A DNA stretch of 64,000 nucleotides from JAEUNJ01 sp052035955 (lineage in GTDB: Bacteria > Pseudomonadota > Gammaproteobacteria > Burkholderiales > Rhodocyclaceae): the NCBI GenBank assembly GCA_052035955.1, contig JBPOHD010000063.1:37773-101772 (forward strand), written 5' to 3'. The first letter of the stretch is position 1. The number at the start of each line of letters is the position of its first letter. Below, one piece after another: positions 1 to 14,791 of this stretch. The position numbers were made by a program, and so were the translations under genes. The notes under the pieces are model-generated. The model worked only from the letters and a program-made list of their open reading frames with translations. It ran no database searches and had not been told where the DNA came from.

Positions 1-269
1 AGGCGGCGGTGCGCACCCGTCAACTCGTCGGCCTCGTCCTCGAAGACAAAGGGATTCTGCGGGCACACCAGAGGGTAATGACCCCGCTGGGGGACGGCGA
101 GACCACCAGCGGCAGCTATGCGCCGACCCTGGACCGTTCGATCGCCTTCGCCCGAGTGCCCGCCGGTGTGGTAACGGGCGACGAGGTGCGGGTGGAAATC
201 CGCGACAAGGGACTCAAGGCGAGGGTGGTACGCCCTCCCTTCGCCCGCAACGGCAAGCCATTCGTCTGA
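1..269 (+). CDS. gcvT: Glycine cleavage T protein (aminomethyltransferase), C-terminal part
   Basis: Only the last 88 or so residues are inside the window; the reading frame is open from base 3 and the start lies upstream. The fragment carries the GcvT C-terminal beta-barrel signature, a [10 protein letters not shown] motif followed by SIAFARVP, as in T proteins of the glycine cleavage system. T protein releases ammonia from the aminomethyl-lipoyl arm of H protein and passes the one-carbon unit to tetrahydrofolate in the cytoplasm. gcvH follows after 20 bases and gcvP after that, so this is a gcvTHP operon. Any glycine riboswitch or promoter would be outside the window. Confidence 0.93.
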   Translation, partial: AAVRTRQLVGLVLEDKGILRAHQRVMTPLGDGETTSGSYAPTLDRSIAFARVPAGVVTGDEVRVEIRDKGLKARVVRPPFARNGKPFV

Positions 270-289
270 TTTTTCCCAGGAGCCATTCC

Positions 290-673
290 ATGAACATCCC
301 CGCTGAACTGAAGTACGCCAAGACCCACGAATGGGCTCGGACGGAAGCCGACGGCACCGTCACGGTCGGCATCACCGACCACGCCCAGGAAGCCCTCGGC
401 GACATAGTCTTCCTCGAGTTGCCGGAAACCGGACGCCGCGTGCGGGCTGGCGAGGAGTGCGCTGTGGTCGAGTCGGTGAAGGCGGCGTCGGACATCTATG
501 CGCCGCTCGCCGGCGAGGTGGTCGCCGCCAACCTGAGCGCCGTGGATGCCCCGGAAACCATCAATCAGGATGCCTACGGCACCTGGCTGTTCCGCATCAA
601 GCCGGATGACCTGACCGACCTTGGTACCCTGCTCGACGCCGAGGCCTACGGAAAGGTCGCCGAAAGCGACTGA
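290..673 (+). CDS. gcvH: Glycine cleavage system H protein
   Basis: 127 residues, the normal length for H protein. The lipoylation site is clear: ESVKAASD with Lys64 as the modified residue, inside the hammerhead lipoyl fold. H protein carries the aminomethyl group between P, T and L proteins through its lipoyl arm. The start at 290 is preceded by an AGGAG at normal spacing. It lies between gcvT and gcvP in one transcription unit. The gene for L protein (dihydrolipoamide dehydrogenase) is not in the window, as is usual because it is shared with other complexes. Confidence 0.97.
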   Translation: MNIPAELKYAKTHEWARTEADGTVTVGITDHAQEALGDIVFLELPETGRRVRAGEECAVVESVKAASDIYAPLAGEVVAANLSAVDAPETINQDAYGTWLFRIKPDDLTDLGTLLDAEAYGKVAESD

Positions 674-758
674 TCAGAGGGCGGCCCCGGCCGCCCCGGC
701 CATGACTGCCCGACGAACCGCCCCGGACATGGCTCCGGGGCCACTGAAGCCAACATCC

Positions 759-3650
<2,892 letters not shown>

Positions 3651-3683
3651 GCGCCCACCTACACATCGCACAGGAGATATCCG

Positions 3684-4208
3684 ATGACCGAACGCTTCCT
3701 GGTCATTACCGTGATCGGCGACGACCGCCCGGGATTGGTGGGCGAACTCGCTTCGACGATTGCCGGGCATCAGGGCAACTGGCTCGAGTCGGCGATGTCC
3801 CATCTGGCCGGCAAATTCGCAGGCATCGTCAAGGTCGCCGTAGCCGACGAGAGGGTGGGCGAACTGCAAACTGCCCTCGGGCGACTCGATGGCCTGACGG
3901 TCAGATCCGAAGCATCGGCCTCGATGGAGGATGCCGGACGTCGGCGCTTGCGTCTCAACCTGGTCGGTCACGACAGGATAGGCATCGTCAAGGAGGTCTC
4001 GGCAATCCTGGCGAACCTGCGCGTGAACGTGGAGGAACTGGCGACCCGGACCGAAAGTGCCCCGATGTCGGCGGAGGTCCTGTTCCACGCACAGGCCGAA
4101 TTGACTGCCGATGCCGATCTCGACGTAAGGGTACTGACGGCGGAACTGGAGCGAATTTCCAACGACCTGATGGTTGACATCTCCCTCGACGAAGCTCTGC
4201 GGCCATGA
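3684..4208 (+). CDS. GcvR-like protein with two ACT domains
   Basis: 174 residues made of two ACT domains, about residues 4-75 and 92-168. Each begins with the typical beta-strand and D-R-P/I-G turn (DDRPGLVGEL and HDRIGIVKEV). This architecture is that of the glycine cleavage repressor GcvR, which in enterobacteria binds GcvA rather than DNA and senses glycine. An AGGAG precedes the start. It sits 33 bases after gcvP, which supports a role tied to glycine metabolism. No GcvA-like LysR regulator is in the window, so the partner is unknown. Function is inferred from architecture and position. Confidence 0.8.
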   Translation: MTERFLVITVIGDDRPGLVGELASTIAGHQGNWLESAMSHLAGKFAGIVKVAVADERVGELQTALGRLDGLTVRSEASASMEDAGRRRLRLNLVGHDRIGIVKEVSAILANLRVNVEELATRTESAPMSAEVLFHAQAELTADADLDVRVLTAELERISNDLMVDISLDEALRP

Positions 4209-4717
4209 GGGTATGGCGCCTCTTTGAACTGCTGGCCGCCATGGTGCTGGCCGCTGGGTGCGCATCCTATTCCGGAAGGGAACTGCAGCCTGGACTGGCC
4301 TCCCTCGAAGACGTCCTGGCAACGATGGGGACGCCCACCCTTCGATGGAACATGGCCGGCGGGGGCGTCCAATTGTCCTATCCCCGGGGCCCGGAAGGCA
4401 TGCACAGCTTCATGGCCTGGATCGGCCGGGACGGACGCCTGGAACGGATCGAGAACGTCCTGGTCCCGGAGTATTTCGATCGCATCCGGGCAGGCATGCT
4501 GCCGGACGAGGTTCTTCAGGTGCTGGGCCCGCCCGTGCCCCACTGGACGACTTTCTTCCCTGTCCGGCAGGAACGCGTGTGGGAATGGCGGATCTGTGAT
4601 CGGTTCAATCCGGCCCGCTTCGTGGTGCTGATGGACGCGGAGAGCCAACGGGTCCGTGGAACCTTCATCTACCACGACATACAGGGTCCCGAGGGCGAAC
4701 CCCTCTGCACGCTCTGA
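4205..4717 (+). CDS. Small putative lipoprotein with two BamE-like halves
   Basis: 170 residues. A short hydrophobic signal ends in a lipobox, LAAGC, so the mature protein should be lipidated at Cys19. Two similar segments follow (around LASLEDVLATMGTPT and IRAGMLPDEVLQVLGPP), each like the helix-turn of SmpA/OmlA (BamE-type) proteins, where a G-x-P motif follows a short helix. The gene overlaps the preceding ACT-domain gene by four bases (ATGA), indicating translational coupling. The specific function is unknown; outer-membrane or periplasmic localisation is inferred from the lipobox. Confidence 0.7.
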   Translation: MRVWRLFELLAAMVLAAGCASYSGRELQPGLASLEDVLATMGTPTLRWNMAGGGVQLSYPRGPEGMHSFMAWIGRDGRLERIENVLVPEYFDRIRAGMLPDEVLQVLGPPVPHWTTFFPVRQERVWEWRICDRFNPARFVVLMDAESQRVRGTFIYHDIQGPEGEPLCTL

Positions 4718-4748
4718 GGGCCTTTCCCCCGTTAGGAGGAATGCCGGC

Positions 4749-5015
4749 GTGGCCGTAAGGGATGTACGAATGCCGCGCTACCCGGAATGCTGGGAAACCT
4801 GCGGCAATTGTGCGCAGGGAGACGTCTTCGTCATCGAGGTCCATGTGGTCGTGGGCGACAGGGTGCGGGCGGACGACAACCTGCTGACCCTCGAGACCGG
4901 GAAAGTGGCCCTCGACATACCGACGCCCTATGCGGGAATGGTCCGCGAAGTCCTCGTCGCCGAGGGCGATGTTCTTGTCGAAGGACAAACGATCTGCCGG
5001 ATCGAAGAGTCGTAA
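4749..5015 (+). CDS. Free-standing lipoyl-domain protein
   Basis: 88 residues from a GTG start chosen because a TAGGAGGA ribosome site lies eight bases upstream; the open frame reaches back to 4656, but that would overlap the previous gene. The sequence is a single biotinyl/lipoyl domain with the modification loop ETGKVALD, as in 2-oxoacid dehydrogenase E2 arms. Unlike those arms it has three cysteines near the N-terminus (CWETCGNC). There is no catalytic domain attached. It is last in the gcv transcription unit, so it could carry a lipoyl or biotinyl group for an enzyme encoded elsewhere. The partner is unknown. Confidence 0.75.
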   Translation: MAVRDVRMPRYPECWETCGNCAQGDVFVIEVHVVVGDRVRADDNLLTLETGKVALDIPTPYAGMVREVLVAEGDVLVEGQTICRIEES

Positions 5016-5200
5016 GGCGGATTCGCCTCCGGCCAGTCCGATCCCTGGCCTTCCCCCGAGGACCGTGAAGGATTTGGCGCCATGGTCCGATCGGACTATT
5101 GTGCGGACCCCGCCCGCCCCTTAAGCTGGACCCGAGTTCCCGCAAGACCCGTTTCCCCCCGAAGGCTGCAACACCTCGCAAGGTGTCATGCCTTCCTTGG

Positions 5201-5229
5201 CGCCCGTCCCCGGACGGGCGTTTTTCTTT
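5201..5229 (+). terminator. Rho-independent terminator after the gcv unit
   Basis: A nine-base perfect inverted repeat (CGCCCGTCC and GGACGGGCG) is followed directly by TTTTTCTTT. It lies in the 298-base gap between the lipoyl protein (ends 5015) and ettA. No gene is seen in that gap. Confidence 0.85.
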
Positions 5230-5313
5230 GTGCTCGCGGCCGGCCGAATTTCATCTAGCCAAGACCGGTCGGGATGGCCGACAATTGCGATTTTCCCTGG
5301 AAACCGACCCCGC

Positions 5314-6978
5314 ATGGCCCAATACGTTTACACGATGATGCGCGTGGGCAAGATCGTCCCGCCCAAGCGCCAGATCCTCAAGGACATCTCCCTTTCCTTC
5401 TTCCCCGGCGCCAAGATCGGCGTCCTCGGTCTGAACGGCTCCGGCAAGTCGACGCTGCTCAAGATCATGGCCGGCCACGACAAGGACATCGAGGGGGAAG
5501 CCGTCCCGATGCCCAACCTCAAAATCGGATACCTGGCCCAGGAGCCCCAGCTTCACCCTGACAACACGGTGAGAGCGGAGGTGGAGGCGGGAATGGGAGA
5601 GGTCATGCAGGCCCAGGCCAAGCTGGAGGCGGTCTACGCGGCCTACGCCGAACCAGACGCCGATTTCGACAAACTGGCCGAGGAACAGGCACGCCTGGAA
5701 GCGATCATTTCAACGGCCGGGTCGGACCTGGAGAACCAACTGGAAATCGCGGCGGATGCCTTGCGCCTGCCGCCGTGGGACGCCACCGTGAAAAATCTTT
5801 CCGGCGGCGAGAAACGCCGCGTGGCGCTCTGCCAGTTGCTTCTCTCGAAGCCCGACATGTTGCTCCTCGACGAGCCGACGAACCATCTGGACGCAGAATC
5901 CGTGGAATGGCTGGAGCAATACCTGCAAAGGTTCCCGGGCACCGTGGTGGCGATCACCCATGACCGTTATTTTCTGGACAACGCGGCCGAGTGGATTCTC
6001 GAACTGGACCGCGGCTACGGCATTCCCTGGAAGGGCAACTATTCTTCGTGGCTTGAGCAGAAGGAACAACGCCTCGAAGTGGAGGCCAAGCAGGAGCAGG
6101 CGCGCATCAAGACCATGAAGCACGAGCTGGAGTGGGTCCGGCAGAATCCGAAGGCACGCCAGTCGAAGAGCAAGGCGCGTCTGGCGCGCTTCGAGGAGAT
6201 GTCGAGTTACGAGTATCAAAAGCGCAACGAGACCCAGGAGATCTTCATCCCCCCAGGTGAAAGGCTGGGCAACGAAGTCATCGAGTTCAAGGCCGTTGGC
6301 AAGGCCTTCGGCGACCGGATGCTGATCGACAATCTCTCGTTCAAGGTGCCGCCAGGCGCCATCGTCGGCATCATCGGCCCCAACGGCGCGGGCAAGTCCA
6401 CCTTGTTCCGGATGATCCAGGGAGTGGAGAAACCGGATACGGGCGAGATCGTCGTCGGCCCCACTGCGCAGATTGCCTCCGTGGACCAGTCCCGCGAGGG
6501 CCTGGCGAACGACAAGACTGTGTGGGAAGCGGTATCCGGCGGACAGGACATCCTGACGGTCGGACGGTTCGAGATGCCGAGCCGCGCCTATCTCGGACGC
6601 TTCAACTTCAAGGGGGGCGACCAGCAAAAACTGGTCGGGAACCTGTCGGGCGGGGAACGGGGCCGCCTGCACCTGTCGAAAACGCTCATACAGGGAGGAA
6701 ACGTCCTGTTGCTGGACGAACCCTCCAACGACCTGGACGTGGAGACCTTGCGGGCCCTGGAGGACGCGTTGCTGGAGTTTGCCGGTTGCGTCCTCGTCAT
6801 CAGCCACGATCGATGGTTCCTCGATCGTATCGCGACGCATATCCTCGCCTGCGAGGGGGACTCCCAATGGACGTTCTTCGCCGGCAACTACCACGAGTAC
6901 GAAGAAGACAAGAAGAGGCGACTCGGGGAAGAAGGCGCCAAGCCGCACCGCCTGCGCTACAAGCCGATCAGCCGTTGA
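5314..6978 (+). CDS. ettA: Energy-dependent translational throttle protein EttA (ABC-F)
   Basis: 554 residues from the ATG reading MAQYVYTM, almost exactly the length of E. coli EttA (555). Two ABC ATPase domains without membrane segments are present: Walker A near residues 39-47 (GLNGSGKST) and again GPNGAGKST, with LSGGE signatures and DEPTNHLD/DEPSNDLD Walker B motifs. Between them is the charged ABC-F linker (KARQSKSKARL). EttA binds the ribosomal E site and gates entry into elongation according to ATP/ADP ratio. The frame is open further upstream to 5188, but homology begins at 5314. It follows a terminator, so it is its own unit. Confidence 0.95.
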   Translation: MAQYVYTMMRVGKIVPPKRQILKDISLSFFPGAKIGVLGLNGSGKSTLLKIMAGHDKDIEGEAVPMPNLKIGYLAQEPQLHPDNTVRAEVEAGMGEVMQAQAKLEAVYAAYAEPDADFDKLAEEQARLEAIISTAGSDLENQLEIAADALRLPPWDATVKNLSGGEKRRVALCQLLLSKPDMLLLDEPTNHLDAESVEWLEQYLQRFPGTVVAITHDRYFLDNAAEWILELDRGYGIPWKGNYSSWLEQKEQRLEVEAKQEQARIKTMKHELEWVRQNPKARQSKSKARLARFEEMSSYEYQKRNETQEIFIPPGERLGNEVIEFKAVGKAFGDRMLIDNLSFKVPPGAIVGIIGPNGAGKSTLFRMIQGVEKPDTGEIVVGPTAQIASVDQSREGLANDKTVWEAVSGGQDILTVGRFEMPSRAYLGRFNFKGGDQQKLVGNLSGGERGRLHLSKTLIQGGNVLLLDEPSNDLDVETLRALEDALLEFAGCVLVISHDRWFLDRIATHILACEGDSQWTFFAGNYHEYEEDKKRRLGEEGAKPHRLRYKPISR

Positions 6979-7072
6979 TCGCGACGCCGAGGCCCGGAGC
7001 GTTCGCGAACCGCGGGCGCTCCCGCTCTTCCCGAATCAGGATTTGCGGCATGGCCGTCTTCGGTGAACTGCG

Positions 7073-7145
7073 TGGGTGCTGACGGGCTCGAACCGCCGAC
7101 ATTCGCCTTGTAAGGGCGACGCTCTACCAACTGAGCTAAGCACCC
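7073..7145 (-). tRNA. tRNA-Val (anticodon UAC)
   Basis: On the minus strand a complete cloverleaf can be drawn: acceptor GGGTGCT paired with AGCACCC, D-arm GCTC..GAGC, anticodon stem CGCC/GGCG with loop CTTACAA (anticodon TAC), and T-arm with TTCGAGC. The discriminator base is A. The 3' CCA is not encoded (the next bases are CGC), unlike the tRNA-Leu in this window. Confidence 0.95.
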
Positions 7146-7204
7146 CCTGATTCGGAAGCCACCGCCGGGAACCGAAGAGGTTTTTCGGGGCCTGGATACG
7201 GATT

Positions 7205-7480
7205 CTAATCCCTGATCGCGTCTTTCAAGGCCTTGCCTGGCTTGAATCTGGCTACCCGGGCGGCCCGGATCGCCAGCACCTCCCCGGTTTTAGGGTTCCG
7301 TCCGGCGCGGGCGGCCCGTTGAGCCACGGAAAACGAACCGAAACCGGCAAGCGTGACCGTCTCTCCTGCAGCCAGGGATGCCTCGACGGCGGAGATCAGC
7401 GCATCCAGCGCGCGGGCCGCGCAGGACTTCGAGACGTCGGCCCGCTCGGCAATGCGTTCAATCAGGTCCGCCTTGTTCAA
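7205..7480 (-). CDS. hupB: DNA-binding protein HU
   Basis: 91 residues, normal HU length. The start is TTG, giving (M)[10 protein letters not shown], the classic HU N-terminus; GGAG lies seven bases upstream, and longer versions of the frame add non-homologous sequence. The HU signature GFGSF and the DNA-binding arm GRNPKTGE are present. HU is a small nucleoid protein that bends DNA. It lies downstream of lon on the same strand, an arrangement common in proteobacteria (lon-hupB). One oddity is an alanine-rich variant of the usual arm ([13 protein letters not shown]). Confidence 0.93.
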   Translation of the reverse strand: MNKADLIERIAERADVSKSCAARALDALISAVEASLAAGETVTLAGFGSFSVAQRAARAGRNPKTGEVLAIRAARVARFKPGKALKDAIRD

Positions 7481-7547
7481 TCCGTTTCTCCGTCGATCCT
7501 CGAGGCTCGCCCCAATCCGCCCCGCCGCTGAAGAAGAGTACCCGTCG

Positions 7548-9965
<2,418 letters not shown>

Positions 9966-10054
9966 GGTTTTTCCTCTCTGGGGTTGGGCACCGCTCGAAC
10001 TTAGTTGGGGTGCATTGCCCTCGGTTCAAGCCGCCCAAGTCGCCCTTTCGGCGC

Positions 10055-11326
10055 TCAATTCGATCCGGAAGCCACTTTTTGGGTATCGGCGTAGATCATG
10101 ATCGGCCGGCTGCCGTTCTCTATCGTCCCTTCGTCGATGACGACCTTGCTGACGTTTTCCTGGGTTGGCAACTCGTACATGGTATCGAGAAGCACATTTT
10201 CTATGATCGATCGCAGACCCCGTGCGCCGGTCTTGCGCTTCAGAGCCTTGCGTGCGATCGCCTGCAGGGCTGCCGGGCGCACTTCGAGCTCGGCGCCTTC
10301 CATGGCGAACAGTTTCTGGTATTGCTTGATGAGGGCGTTCTTGGGTTCGATGAGGATCTCCACCAGGGCCACCTCGTCGAGTTCCTGCAAGGTGGCCACC
10401 ACGGGCAGACGGCCGACGAACTCCGGAATCAAGCCGTACTTGATCAAATCCTCCGGCTCAACCTGCCGAAGCAATTCGGTGATCTCCTTGGTCTCCTTGC
10501 TCTTGACCTCGGCTCCGAAACCGATGCCACCCTTTTCGGAACGACTGCGGATCACCTTGTCCAAGCCATCGAATGCGCCGCCACACACGAACAGGATGTT
10601 GGTCGTATCAACCTGGACGAAATCCTGATTGGGATGCTTGCGACCGCCTTGGGGCGGAACGCTGGCGATCGTGCCTTCGACGAGTTTGAGCAGCGCCTGC
10701 TGGACTCCCTCGCCGGAAACATCGCGGGTGATCGAAGGGTTGTCGGACTTGCGGGAAATCTTGTCGATCTCGTCGATGTACACGATCCCCTGCTGGGCTT
10801 TCTCTACTTCGTATTCGCACTTCTGCAACAGCTTGGCGATGATGTTCTCGACGTCCTCGCCGACATACCCGGCTTCGGTCAGCGTCGTCGCATCTGCCAT
10901 CACGAAAGGTACGTTGAGCAGGCGGGCCAGGGTCTGGGCGAGCAGCGTCTTCCCGGACCCGGTGGGCCCGATCAACAGGATGTTGCTTTTCGCCAGCTCG
11001 ACCTCGTCGCTTCCCTTCTGCTGGTGCCGTAACCGCTTGTAGTGGTTGTATACGGCGACCGACAGGATTTTCTTCGCATGCCCCTGGCCGATCACGTATT
11101 GGTCGAGGATCTCGCAGATCTCCCTGGGCGTCGGCAGGTCGGAGCGGGTGCCTTTGGAGGATTGTTCGCTGGCAACCTCGTCGCGAATGATGTCATTGCA
11201 AAGCTCGATGCATTCGTCGCAAATGAATACAGACGGTCCGGCGATGAGTTTCTTGACCTCATGCTGGCTCTTTCCGCAAAAGGAGCAGTACAGAAGCTTC
11301 TCGTTGCCTGATTTCTTTTCCGTCAT
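10055..11326 (-). CDS. clpX: ClpXP protease ATP-binding subunit ClpX
   Basis: 423 residues, typical ClpX length. The N-terminal zinc-binding domain has four cysteines (Cys14, Cys17, Cys36, Cys39: CSFC and CDEC). The AAA+ module has Walker [13 protein letters not shown], Walker B YIDEIDKI and the [10 protein letters not shown] stretch. ClpX is an unfoldase that feeds substrates, including SspB-delivered ssrA-tagged proteins, to ClpP. It is 45 bases downstream of clpP and lies in the same run of genes as tig and lon. The adaptor gene sspB is found 2.3 kb upstream in this window. Confidence 0.97.
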   Translation of the reverse strand: MTEKKSGNEKLLYCSFCGKSQHEVKKLIAGPSVFICDECIELCNDIIRDEVASEQSSKGTRSDLPTPREICEILDQYVIGQGHAKKILSVAVYNHYKRLRHQQKGSDEVELAKSNILLIGPTGSGKTLLAQTLARLLNVPFVMADATTLTEAGYVGEDVENIIAKLLQKCEYEVEKAQQGIVYIDEIDKISRKSDNPSITRDVSGEGVQQALLKLVEGTIASVPPQGGRKHPNQDFVQVDTTNILFVCGGAFDGLDKVIRSRSEKGGIGFGAEVKSKETKEITELLRQVEPEDLIKYGLIPEFVGRLPVVATLQELDEVALVEILIEPKNALIKQYQKLFAMEGAELEVRPAALQAIARKALKRKTGARGLRSIIENVLLDTMYELPTQENVSKVVIDEGTIENGSRPIMIYADTQKVASGSN

Positions 11327-11371
11327 CGCTCTCTCCGTCGTCGAACCCGCTATCGTACGTCAGCCGTTCCG

Positions 11372-12007
11372 TCAGACCGGTTCCTGGCGCTTCGCGAGGA
11401 CCTTGTCCACCAGCCCATACTCCCGTGCGGCCTCGGCGGAAAGGAAGTTGTCGCGATCAGTGTCCCGCTCTATCCGCTCGATCGGCTGGCCGGTATGCAG
11501 TGCCAGCATCTCGTTGAGCCGTTGCTTCAGGAAGAGAATCTCTTTCGCATGGATCTCGATGTCCGAAGCCTGACCCTGGAAACCACCCATAGGCTGATGA
11601 ATCATGACACGAGAATTGGGCAGACAGAAGCGCTTTTCCTTGGCGCCGGCCGCCAACAGGAATGCACCCATCGATGCGGCCTGTCCGATACACAGGGTCG
11701 ACACGTCGGGCTTGATGAACTGCATCGTGTCGTAGATCGCCAAACCCGCCGTCACGGAACCACCCGGCGAGTTGATATAAAGATAGACATCCTTGTCCGG
11801 ATTCTCGGATTCCAGGAACAACAACTGAGCCACGACCAGATTCGCCGTAACGTCGTTGACCGGCCCCACCAGGAACACCACCCTTTCGCGCAGCAGCCGC
11901 GAATAGATATCGTAGGCGCGCTCACCCCGGCCACTGGTCTCGATGACCATGGGCACGAGCCCCAGGGCGCGTGGATCGTTATCCGAATTGTCTGAGATCG
12001 GTCCCAT
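11372..12007 (-). CDS. clpP: ClpXP protease proteolytic subunit ClpP
   Basis: 211 residues from the ATG reading MGPISDN, preferred because AAGGA lies ten bases upstream; an earlier ATG pair at 12043/12040 overlaps the tig stop but has no ribosome site. The catalytic triad is intact: Ser112 in GQAASMGAF, His137 in MIHQPMGG, Asp186 in DTDRDNF. ClpP forms the two-ring peptidase chamber used by ClpX and ClpA. Family sequence [20 protein letters not shown] is near-invariant in ClpP. It lies between tig and clpX. Confidence 0.96.
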   Translation of the reverse strand: MGPISDNSDNDPRALGLVPMVIETSGRGERAYDIYSRLLRERVVFLVGPVNDVTANLVVAQLLFLESENPDKDVYLYINSPGGSVTAGLAIYDTMQFIKPDVSTLCIGQAASMGAFLLAAGAKEKRFCLPNSRVMIHQPMGGFQGQASDIEIHAKEILFLKQRLNEMLALHTGQPIERIERDTDRDNFLSAEAAREYGLVDKVLAKRQEPV

Positions 12008-12039
12008 TTGGTCGGTTTCCTTACAAAAAACCCGTTGCA

Positions 12040-13368
12040 TCATGATGCAGCATTGCCCATCAACTCGTCAAAAGTAACGGCGGAATCGCCGACGGTCGCC
12101 GCCCCGAGCACCCAATCAACAACGTTGTTTTCCATCGCAAGAGCTTCCGCTTCCGCGAGGCGCTGCGGCTGCGAGTAGTACCAACGCACTACCTCCTTCG
12201 GGTCCTCGAACGTTTCCGCGAACTCGTCAATGATCGTCCGCACCTGATCTGGCTTGGCTTGCAAGGCCTTCTCGCGAACCAACTCAGCAAGAATCAAGCC
12301 GAGCTTCACCCTACGGGTGGCCTGCTCGGTGAACCAGGATGGTTCGACCGGCACGTTCTTGGACAGCATCCCCCGCGCCTCCAGGTCCCTAAGGGCGGCA
12401 GAGGCCATCTGCTGCGATTCCAGTTCCACCAGCGCTCTCGGCACGTCGATCGGATTGACTTCGAGAAGGAGTTCCATCACCTGATTCTTGATTCGCGCCT
12501 GGAGGCGCTTGCGAACTTCCCGCTCCAGGTTGCTCTTCACTTCGGAACGCATCTTGGTGAGATCACCGTCCGAAATGCCTAGGGCCTTGGCAAATTCGGC
12601 GTCCAATTCCGGCAGCTTCGGCGCCTCGACCTTTTTCACCGTGGCCTTGAATTGAACCATCTGGCCGGCCAGATCCTGCGCGTGGTAATCCTGCGGGAAA
12701 GCAACATCGAAATCCTTCGTGGAACCGGAAGCGGCGCCGATCAGCGCCGTCTCGAAATCTGGCAGCATCATCCCGGACCCAAGCACCACCGGATAGTCGG
12801 TCGCCTGCCCGCCCTCGAACTCCTCGCCGTTCTTTCTGCCTATGAAATCGACCACGATTCGATCACCGCTTTCGGCCCCACGCTCGACGGCAACGAAGAC
12901 GGTTCTTTGTTTGCGCAGGACTTCGATGGTCTGGTCCACTTCGGCATCGCCGACCGTCAGCGTGGCCCTCTCGATGGTCTTGCCGCAAACGTCTCCCAAA
13001 GCGATGTCAGGGTATACCTCGAATACGGCGCTGAACTCGAAAGTCCCGCCATCTCCACCCTGCTTCGGTTCAATTCGCGGCTGGCCTGCGACGCGTAGGT
13101 TCTGCTCGCGAACCTTCTCGCCAAAGGCCTTCTCCACCGCCGCCCCGATCGCTTCGGAATGGGCCTGGGCGCCGTAATGCTGCGCGACCAGTTTCAAGGG
13201 CACCTTGCCGGGGCGAAACCCAGCCATTTTCACCGTCTTGGCCAAATGCTTCAGGCGGTGATCCACTTCCTTATCGATGTCGGCAGTGGCAACGGACATG
13301 TCGATGCGCCGCTCCAGGGCACTCGGGATCGGGGAGGAAGGGTTGTTCGCGGGTTCAGAGTTCTGCAT
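12040..13368 (-). CDS. tig: Trigger factor (ribosome-associated chaperone)
   Basis: 442 residues with the three trigger-factor parts: an N-terminal ribosome-binding domain containing the signature GFRPGKVP (residues about 50-57), a central FKBP-type prolyl isomerase domain (about 155-245, [10 protein letters not shown] to [11 protein letters not shown]), and a helical C-terminal chaperone domain. Trigger factor binds near the ribosome exit tunnel and assists folding of new chains. It leads the tig-clpP-clpX-lon-hupB run. The N-terminus is extended by a short proline/serine-rich segment before the conserved [10 protein letters not shown] region, so a slightly later start is possible. Confidence 0.95.
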   Translation of the reverse strand: MQNSEPANNPSSPIPSALERRIDMSVATADIDKEVDHRLKHLAKTVKMAGFRPGKVPLKLVAQHYGAQAHSEAIGAAVEKAFGEKVREQNLRVAGQPRIEPKQGGDGGTFEFSAVFEVYPDIALGDVCGKTIERATLTVGDAEVDQTIEVLRKQRTVFVAVERGAESGDRIVVDFIGRKNGEEFEGGQATDYPVVLGSGMMLPDFETALIGAASGSTKDFDVAFPQDYHAQDLAGQMVQFKATVKKVEAPKLPELDAEFAKALGISDGDLTKMRSEVKSNLEREVRKRLQARIKNQVMELLLEVNPIDVPRALVELESQQMASAALRDLEARGMLSKNVPVEPSWFTEQATRRVKLGLILAELVREKALQAKPDQVRTIIDEFAETFEDPKEVVRWYYSQPQRLAEAEALAMENNVVDWVLGAATVGDSAVTFDELMGNAAS

Positions 13369-13416
13369 GAAAAATCCTCGATTGCGGCAGTGAAATGGAA
13401 TTACGCGGGGACAGTG

Positions 13417-13501
13417 TGGTGCGAAGGAGGAGACTCGAACTCCTACGCCTTGCGGCGCTGGAACCTAAATCCAGTGCGTCTACCAATTCCGCCACCTTCG
13501 C
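13417..13501 (-). tRNA. tRNA-Leu (anticodon UAG)
   Basis: Minus-strand cloverleaf with acceptor GCGAAGG/CCTTCGC, anticodon stem CTGGA/TCCAG enclosing TTTAGGT (anticodon TAG), a long class II variable arm (GCGCCGCAAGGCGT region), and a T-arm with TTCGAGT. Discriminator A is followed by an encoded CCA at 13419-13417. It sits between tig and sspB, reading in the same direction. Confidence 0.96.
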
Positions 13502-13631
13502 GCGGCGTGAAACGGCTGCGAGGTACGGGCTCCAACCAAGAAAACACCCGCTTTCCCCGACACGCCGGTCAAGTTCTCCGCAAATTATATCCGGCCACGA
13601 CGCAGCCGTCGCATCGGTGGACAACCGTGGC

Positions 13632-14051
13632 CTATTTGATGCGGGTCAGTCGAGGCCGTCCCCCGGGTTTTCCCCTGGGACCTCCATCATCGGCCGTTAT
13701 GGAATCGCCTTCAGACGTCGGAACCAGGCCCTCCTCGGCGGGTTGGTCCCCCACTTCGAACCCCATCCCTTGGCCATTTTCCCGCGCATAGATCGCCGCC
13801 ACCCTATCCACCGGAATCCGCACCGGGAACGGAGCGCCGTTGAACCGGGCCTGGAAGGAGATCTCCAAGTTGCCCAGTTCCAGCATGTGGGTTGCTTCGG
13901 CGCCCAGATTCAGGACGATCTGTCCGTCGCGGACGAACTCCATTGGAACCTGCGTGCGGCCGTCCACTTCCACCGCGACATAAGGCGTGAACCCCTGATC
14001 TCCACACCACTCCCAGATGGCACGGATCAGGTATGGCTTGGTGGACGTCAT
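13632..14051 (-). CDS. sspB: ClpXP specificity-enhancing factor SspB
   Basis: 139 residues from the ATG giving MTSTKPYLIRAIWEW, the recognisable SspB N-terminus; the open frame extends further upstream into sspA but without homology. SspB is a homodimeric adaptor that binds ssrA-tagged peptides and tethers them to ClpX. Typical elements are HVAVEVDG-like (here YVAVEVDGRTQVP) and the LNLGAEAT strand. The C-terminus is a long, flexible, acidic then basic tail, as expected for the ClpX-binding region. It lies 41 bases downstream of sspA, the usual pairing. Confidence 0.93.
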   Translation of the reverse strand: MTSTKPYLIRAIWEWCGDQGFTPYVAVEVDGRTQVPMEFVRDGQIVLNLGAEATHMLELGNLEISFQARFNGAPFPVRIPVDRVAAIYARENGQGMGFEVGDQPAEEGLVPTSEGDSITADDGGPRGKPGGRPRLTRIK

Positions 14052-14092
14052 CGCAATAGCGCACCGGTCCCGCCCGCGAGAGCGGAAACCGA

Positions 14093-14689
14093 TCAGCGCC
14101 GCATGACCTTTTCGGATGGCGTCAAGGCATCGATGAAGCCCTGCCGACTGAAGATTCTTTCGGCATACTTCATCAGCGGGGCGGCAGCTTTCGGAAGCTC
14201 GATGCCGTAGTGCTCGAGCCTCCACAGCAATGGCGCAATCGCCACGTCGATCATCGAAAAGTCCTCGCCCAGCATGTACTTCTGCTTGGCAAACATCGGC
14301 GCCAGTTCCGACAACCGATCCCGGATGTGCGACCGGGACTTGTCCGCCGACTTGGCATTCTTTTCGAGCGGATCAATATGGCTGAACAGTTCGTGTTCCA
14401 TCGTATAGAGCAACTGTCGCGCCCTAGCCCGCATCTGCGGGTCAGGCGGCATCAATTGCGGATGCGGAAACCGTTCGTCGATGTACTCGTTGATGATATT
14501 CGCCTCGTACAGCACGAGATCCCGATCGACAAGGACCGGAACCCGGTTGTAAGGATTGATGACGGCGATATCCTCCGGCTTGTTGAAAAGGTCGACGTCG
14601 ATCACCTGGAAGTCCATCTGCTTCTCGTACAGGACGATGCGGCAGCGATGGCTGAACGGGCAGGTAGTGCCCGAGTACAGATTCATCAT
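14093..14689 (-). CDS. sspA: Stringent starvation protein A (GST-fold)
   Basis: 198 residues from the ATG of MMNLYSGTT; the frame continues upstream to 14776 without homology. It has the glutathione S-transferase fold: an N-terminal thioredoxin-like half (TCPFSHRCRIVLYEK, NPYNRVPVLVDRD) and a helical C-terminal half. SspA binds RNA polymerase and supports stress responses. The Cys in CPFSHR takes the place often held by D in family members. It is transcribed with sspB. The bc1 operon stops about 100 bases upstream, so sspAB may be cotranscribed with petABC, an arrangement common in betaproteobacteria. Confidence 0.93.
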   Translation of the reverse strand: MMNLYSGTTCPFSHRCRIVLYEKQMDFQVIDVDLFNKPEDIAVINPYNRVPVLVDRDLVLYEANIINEYIDERFPHPQLMPPDPQMRARARQLLYTMEHELFSHIDPLEKNAKSADKSRSHIRDRLSELAPMFAKQKYMLGEDFSMIDVAIAPLLWRLEHYGIELPKAAAPLMKYAERIFSRQGFIDALTPSEKVMRR

Positions 14690-14791
14690 GGTACTCGTAC
14701 CCCAGGAATAATCGGCATCCCGCACCACCCGCCGGATGGACGGCGCACCCACTTCACGATGCCCCATATGTAGCATTGTTTCCGTTCGAGG

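Noticed and set aside
621..758. Longer start for gcvP inside gcvH
   Set aside because: The added residues are not homologous to P protein; family homology starts at MSELKPL.
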